This document shows positions 60,813 to 64,000 of a stretch of 64,000 bases of DNA, one piece after another (position 1 is the first letter of the stretch; every line of letters begins with the position of its first letter). The notes under the pieces were generated by a model. That model worked only from the letters and a program-made list of their open reading frames with translations, had not been told where the DNA came from and did no database searches. Origin of the DNA: Cryobacterium aureum (lineage in GTDB: Bacteria; Actinomycetota; Actinomycetes; Actinomycetales; Microbacteriaceae); NCBI RefSeq assembly GCF_002954245.1, contig NZ_PPTG01000040.1, positions 32,633 through 96,632 on the forward strand, read 5' to 3'. The translations under genes were made by a program, and so were the position numbers.

Positions 60813-62680
60813 TCGGTGTTCGCTCTCCGGCGCACGGCCGCAGGTGCCAGCACCTGGTCGCGGCTGATTTCGCCTTTGGTGTAGCTGCTGAGTGGTGCCA
60901 GATTAGCGTACGGGTGCCGGATGCTGGTGTGCCGCCGACCGATGCTGCTCACCGCGGTCACCAGGAGCAGTGCCGCGAGGAGCAGCCACATCACCGTCAG
61001 CGGTTGGAAGATGCCGCGGAGGATGACATCAAGCGGTTTGGTGCTCCGCCAGTTCTCCACGTCATTGCCTCCGGTCGTCGCGCCGACGGTGCGGGCGACG
61101 TCGATCGCGCTCGGCCCCGAGCCGGAGACGGTGTTGCGGGTGATGTCGCTCGACCCGGTCGCTCCGATGAGAGTGACCGCGTGATTCGTGACGTCCTCGA
61201 CAGTGTTACGGGTAATGAACGCACCGGCGTCACGGAGGTAGATGCCGGTCTCACCGCCGGTGACGGTGTTGCTCCGGATGACGTTGTCGAGTGCGGCGTC
61301 ACGGATCGCGATGCCTTGCACTCCGGAGCCCTCGACGGTGTTGCCCTTCACCATCACAGCCGCGGCACCGGACCGGACGACGATTCCGACGCTGTTGCGG
61401 GTGACGGTGTTTCCGTCCACCAGGATGTTCTCGCCACCGATCACCTCGATGCCGTACCGGCCGTTCGACGTGGCGGAGCTGTTCGAAACGGTATTGTTGC
61501 CGTAGACGCCGACCGGCATGCCGGTGGCGCTGGGGCCCTCCGCGAGCGGCTGCCCGTCCAGAGAGATTCCGTTGCGTCCGTTGTCGTTCGCGGTCACGTG
61601 ATCGAGGATAATGCCCGACGTGGCGCGGGTGAGGCGAAAACCGTCGACGATGTTGCCGGTCGAGCTTGTCCGCTCGATCTCGCTGTTCGTGACGTGACGG
61701 TGGAAGACGATGCCGTCTACTAGGCTATCTTCGACCACCGAGTCCCTGACCACCACACCGTCGGCGCTGGTGACGAACAAGCCGAACGCGTTGTTGCTCA
61801 GTGTGACGTCGTGGATGAGTGCGGAAACGTAGGAGTATCCACTGAGGTCAGGGGACATGTCGAGCACGGATGCTTCCTCCGTGGTGAGAATTTCGGTGCC
61901 GAACACCTCCATGGTCGCGGTGTCGGCGATGCCTTCCGTGTCGCGGGCGTTGGTTCCCTTCTCAGGTAGGTTGTCTGTGCCTTTGTCGGGCAGGTCCGTG
62001 CCGGTGAGGGAGAGCCCGCCGGTCATTCCGCTCCAGAAACCCAGGTGATCGAATGCGGCAAAACCTAGCTCCGCGTGCCCGCCGATGACCCGTATATAGG
62101 CGCGGCCGTCGGACGTGTCCGAGTCCACCTTGCCCGTGTCCGGATCCCAGCTAGTGACCGTCATCGGCTGGTCGGTCGAACCGGTGGCTGACAGCGACCC
62201 GCCGAGAGTGACGATGGAAACGAACGACTGGGCGGTGGACAGCATGCGCAGCACCAGGCCCTCATCGCTGAGGTCGAGCGTCGCCCCGTCCTCGACGACG
62301 ATGTTCTCCGCCAGGAGGTAGCTCCCGTCCGGCTGCCGGGTGAACGTGCGCGGCGCGAGCCGTGCCAGATGGTCGAGCGTGTACGGGGCCTCTCGTGCGA
62401 CGAGCACGAGGGTGTACAGGTTTCCTGTCACCATCCGGTACGGCTTGTAACGGGACTGTCCGCTCCAGTCAGCAGCGTTCGCGATGGAGCGAACCTCGAT
62501 CAGACGCCGTTCCTCAGCTGCGGAGATGCGCGCCTCAGCTGCGGGATCGCCGGCGTAGTGGAGCGCACGACTGGCATCCGTCTCGTCGTCCGCCGCGAAC
62601 GCGATGCCCGAGGTGACCGGAAGGGCAAGCGCGCCCAGGACCAGCGCCGCAGCGACCGCTGCGACTGCGCGGCGCCTCAC
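60809..62680 (-). CDS. AlgG-like parallel beta-helix protein, membrane-anchored
   Basis: A 623-aa exported protein, start GTG 62680 overlapping the synthase stop (GTGA). After the signal peptide a leader domain contains RQPDGSYLLAENIVVEDGATL, the kind of segment that precedes the beta-helix in mannuronan C5-epimerases (AlgG). The helix follows, with AYIRVIGGHAELGFAAFDHLGF, IHDVTLSNNAFGLFVTSADG and repeated NTV/NGI coils to about residue 545. A membrane helix near residue 575 (VMWLLLAALLLVTAVSS) and a basic tail end it. I infer a C5-epimerase or related polymer-modifying role from fold and position; residue-level proof is lacking. Confidence 0.82.
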   Translation of the reverse strand: MRRRAVAAVAAALVLGALALPVTSGIAFAADDETDASRALHYAGDPAAEARISAAEERRLIEVRSIANAADWSGQSRYKPYRMVTGNLYTLVLVAREAPYTLDHLARLAPRTFTRQPDGSYLLAENIVVEDGATLDLSDEGLVLRMLSTAQSFVSIVTLGGSLSATGSTDQPMTVTSWDPDTGKVDSDTSDGRAYIRVIGGHAELGFAAFDHLGFWSGMTGGLSLTGTDLPDKGTDNLPEKGTNARDTEGIADTATMEVFGTEILTTEEASVLDMSPDLSGYSYVSALIHDVTLSNNAFGLFVTSADGVVVRDSVVEDSLVDGIVFHRHVTNSEIERTSSTGNIVDGFRLTRATSGIILDHVTANDNGRNGISLDGQPLAEGPSATGMPVGVYGNNTVSNSSATSNGRYGIEVIGGENILVDGNTVTRNSVGIVVRSGAAAVMVKGNTVEGSGVQGIAIRDAALDNVIRSNTVTGGETGIYLRDAGAFITRNTVEDVTNHAVTLIGATGSSDITRNTVSGSGPSAIDVARTVGATTGGNDVENWRSTKPLDVILRGIFQPLTVMWLLLAALLLVTAVSSIGRRHTSIRHPYANLAPLSSYTKGEISRDQVLAPAAVRRRANTE

Positions 62681-63873
62681 GCGCCCACGGCAGAGGTTGG
62701 CGCGGAAGCTGTGACCGGAGCGTCACCGTTGTGGAAAGCAAGGGACGGGTCAGCAATCAGGGTGCGAGCGCTCTGACCGTCACCGCCGACTGTGTCCGCG
62801 TGGCGGGTTAGCCACCCCTGCTTGTTCATCGTGACGAACGCGAAGAGTTTGACCGGGAGCGCGATGAAAACCACGACCAGCGCGATGAGGGGGAGCATCA
62901 GGATTTCCTGCGGGTGCTTCGCCAGATGGGCGTACCCTCGGATCCCGCGGCCGAGGAGCAGCCACGCAGCGGTAGCTGCGATGCCGAGGGGTGTGAGGTC
63001 CAGGCGGCTGAAAAGCAGGTAGCCGATGGTGAGCCCCATAGTCACCGGGGTGAGAAGGATTTGCAGCACCGTGACCTTGGTGACAAACGGCACACGCCAC
63101 AGCCACCCCTTCGCGATCGCGGTCAGGTAGCACCGGTAGGAGTTGCGGCTCCATCTCACCCGCTGCTTCACGAACGCGCTGAACGTATCGGGGAACATCG
63201 ACAGCGCCTTCGCCGACGACTGGTGCACCGTCTTGTACCCGGAGGCGAGAACCAGCCAGGTGAGCCGCCCATCGTCGCCGGAGATGCAGCGCTTGCCGAG
63301 GAAGAACTCGTTCTCGAGGCTGCCGAGAACAGGGAGCACTGCGGCGCGGCGGTAGACCGCGGTGCGCCCGGAAACGCAGGGTACGGCGCCGGCCGCTCCC
63401 ATCGCGGGGACGTAGTTCAGATAGCGCAAGTTCACCAGCCAGTCGGCGACGCGGCGCCAGACGCTCGTGGTGCGCTGGTACACGTTCTGCTGGGTACTGA
63501 CCGCTCCTACGAACGGGTCGGCGAAGGGCTTCTGAGCGTTCACCAGCAGCCCAGGCTCCCATGACGTGTCCGAATCGGTGAGGAGCAGGATCTCCGAGGC
63601 TGCGCGGCGGATGCCGACGCCCAGGGCGGAGCGTTTGCCGACGTGGTGGAACAGCATCGGTGTGACCCTGTGATCACCGAGGGCGGCGATGCGGTCGAAT
63701 GCTTCGACGTCGGCGACGTCGAGCACAATGATGATCTCCGTCGGGTCTTGCTCACGCCACGACTCCAGGCAGCGCATGAGAATGTCCGGGTCTTCGTGGT
63801 ACGACGGGACGACCACGGATGTAGTGGTCCGGAAATCGCTTTCGATCGGCTTCGCCCGCACGGAGAGAATCAC
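62677..63873 (-). CDS. Processive GT2 polysaccharide synthase (hyaluronan-synthase-like)
   Basis: A 398-aa membrane glycosyltransferase. TSVVVPSYHEDPDILMRCLESW and IIIVLDVADVEAF open the GT-A fold, LLLTDSDTSWEPG holds the DxD, LGKRCISGDDGRLTWLVLASGY the GDD motif, and FVKQRVRWSRNSYRCYL the Q-x3-W acceptor motif. C-terminal helices (about residues 260-345) form the channel. Hyaluronan and chitin synthases share these motifs. With UDP-glucose dehydrogenase in the operon, a UDP-glucuronate-based polymer is likely. Start GTG 63873 overlaps a short upstream frame (GTGA). Confidence 0.88.
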   Translation of the reverse strand: MILSVRAKPIESDFRTTTSVVVPSYHEDPDILMRCLESWREQDPTEIIIVLDVADVEAFDRIAALGDHRVTPMLFHHVGKRSALGVGIRRAASEILLLTDSDTSWEPGLLVNAQKPFADPFVGAVSTQQNVYQRTTSVWRRVADWLVNLRYLNYVPAMGAAGAVPCVSGRTAVYRRAAVLPVLGSLENEFFLGKRCISGDDGRLTWLVLASGYKTVHQSSAKALSMFPDTFSAFVKQRVRWSRNSYRCYLTAIAKGWLWRVPFVTKVTVLQILLTPVTMGLTIGYLLFSRLDLTPLGIAATAAWLLLGRGIRGYAHLAKHPQEILMLPLIALVVVFIALPVKLFAFVTMNKQGWLTRHADTVGGDGQSARTLIADPSLAFHNGDAPVTASAPTSAVGA

Positions 63874-63895
63874 TGAATATTGGCTTCCAAGGGAG

Positions 63896-63928
63896 CCGGG
63901 GGCGGTGCGACTGAGGGCCAGCCCCCGG
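63896..63928. repeat. Hairpin before the synthase gene
   Basis: CCGGGGGC (63896-63903) pairs with GCCCCCGG (63921-63928) around 17 bases, just upstream of the GTG at 63873. It may attenuate transcription or lie in the end of the preceding coding region. Confidence 0.4.
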
Positions 63929-63930
63929 AG

Positions 63931-64000
63931 TCATGAATCGTGTCGTTCAGAGCCATAGTTGGCGTGGTTGAGAGCCACCTGCAAGGCTCCTTCCACCACG
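63931..64000 (-). CDS. Possible 3' end of a gene upstream of the synthase
   Basis: Reading in from the right edge, one minus frame gives VVEGALQVALNHANYGSERH, then DS and a stop at 63931-63933, plausible as the C-terminus of another operon member. A second frame, from ATG 63956 to a TGA at 63870 that overlaps the synthase start (GTGA), would encode a 28-aa peptide. Too little is visible to decide which is used. Confidence 0.3.
   Translation of the reverse strand, partial: VVEGALQVALNHANYGSERHDS

Noticed and set aside
1..64000. CRISPR array
   Set aside because: No set of regularly spaced direct repeats with unique spacers is visible; the only tandem repeats are the 36-bp and 15-bp units listed.

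Overview
The window is high-GC, densely packed DNA from an actinobacterium. Gene content, Actinobacteria-type lipoproteins and the very frequent word GCATCCG / CGGATGC suggest Microbacteriaceae (a Cryobacterium-like genus is my guess). No rRNA or marker gene is present to settle the genus.

Layout. (1) 1-2.6 kb: a secreted M23 peptidase (cut by the left edge), a tRNA-Glu/Asp/Phe cluster, and a decayed tyrosine-recombinase integrase next to tRNA-Phe. (2) 2.9-10.3 kb: an accessory island for copper handling: a DUF6153-like membrane protein, a DUF305 lipoprotein, two M23 peptidases coupled to an F510_1955-type lipoprotein, a frame-broken SHOCT protein and a Tat-exported multicopper oxidase. An IS21 remnant and a 20-bp perfect inverted repeat follow. 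(3) 10.3-12.2 kb: a HAD-like protein, a 27-codon stump of an SMR efflux gene, and an M19 dipeptidase. (4) 12.2-38 kb: a large surface-polysaccharide locus. It has a sugar-phosphate transferase that starts the lipid-linked unit, a Wzz/BY-kinase, five to six glycosyltransferases, an O-antigen-polymerase-like protein, a Wzx flippase, an acyltransferase, a CDP-alcohol phosphotransferase with a TagD-like cytidylyltransferase, and two pairs of large secreted proteins (repeat/PKD/LamG type and parallel beta-helix type). (5) 38-48 kb: housekeeping and stress genes: proline iminopeptidase, a DksA/TraR zinc finger, an ABC transporter plus two-component operon, an acyl-CoA oxidase, and RecQ. (6) 47.9-50.1 kb: a second copper group (CopC, YcnI, membrane protein). 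(7) 50.2-57.9 kb: phenylacetate catabolism (paaABCDE, an enoyl-CoA hydratase, paaI, paaK, a TetR regulator) around a divergent promoter with a 24-bp operator. (8) 57.9-64 kb: an IS1182 remnant, then a four-gene operon of UDP-glucose dehydrogenase, two beta-helix proteins (one AlgG-like) and a hyaluronan-synthase-like glycosyltransferase, probably a polyuronate pathway.

The genes point to an organism that invests in two separate extracellular polysaccharides. The first is a repeat-unit polymer made by a Wzx/Wzy-like route with secreted partner proteins. The second is a processive synthase-made polyuronate with its own predicted epimerase and lyase-like proteins. The most unusual features are this polyuronate operon, the paired secreted proteins inside the first locus, and a C-run/G-run promoter box placed exactly 24 bases from the -10 at two promoters of that locus.
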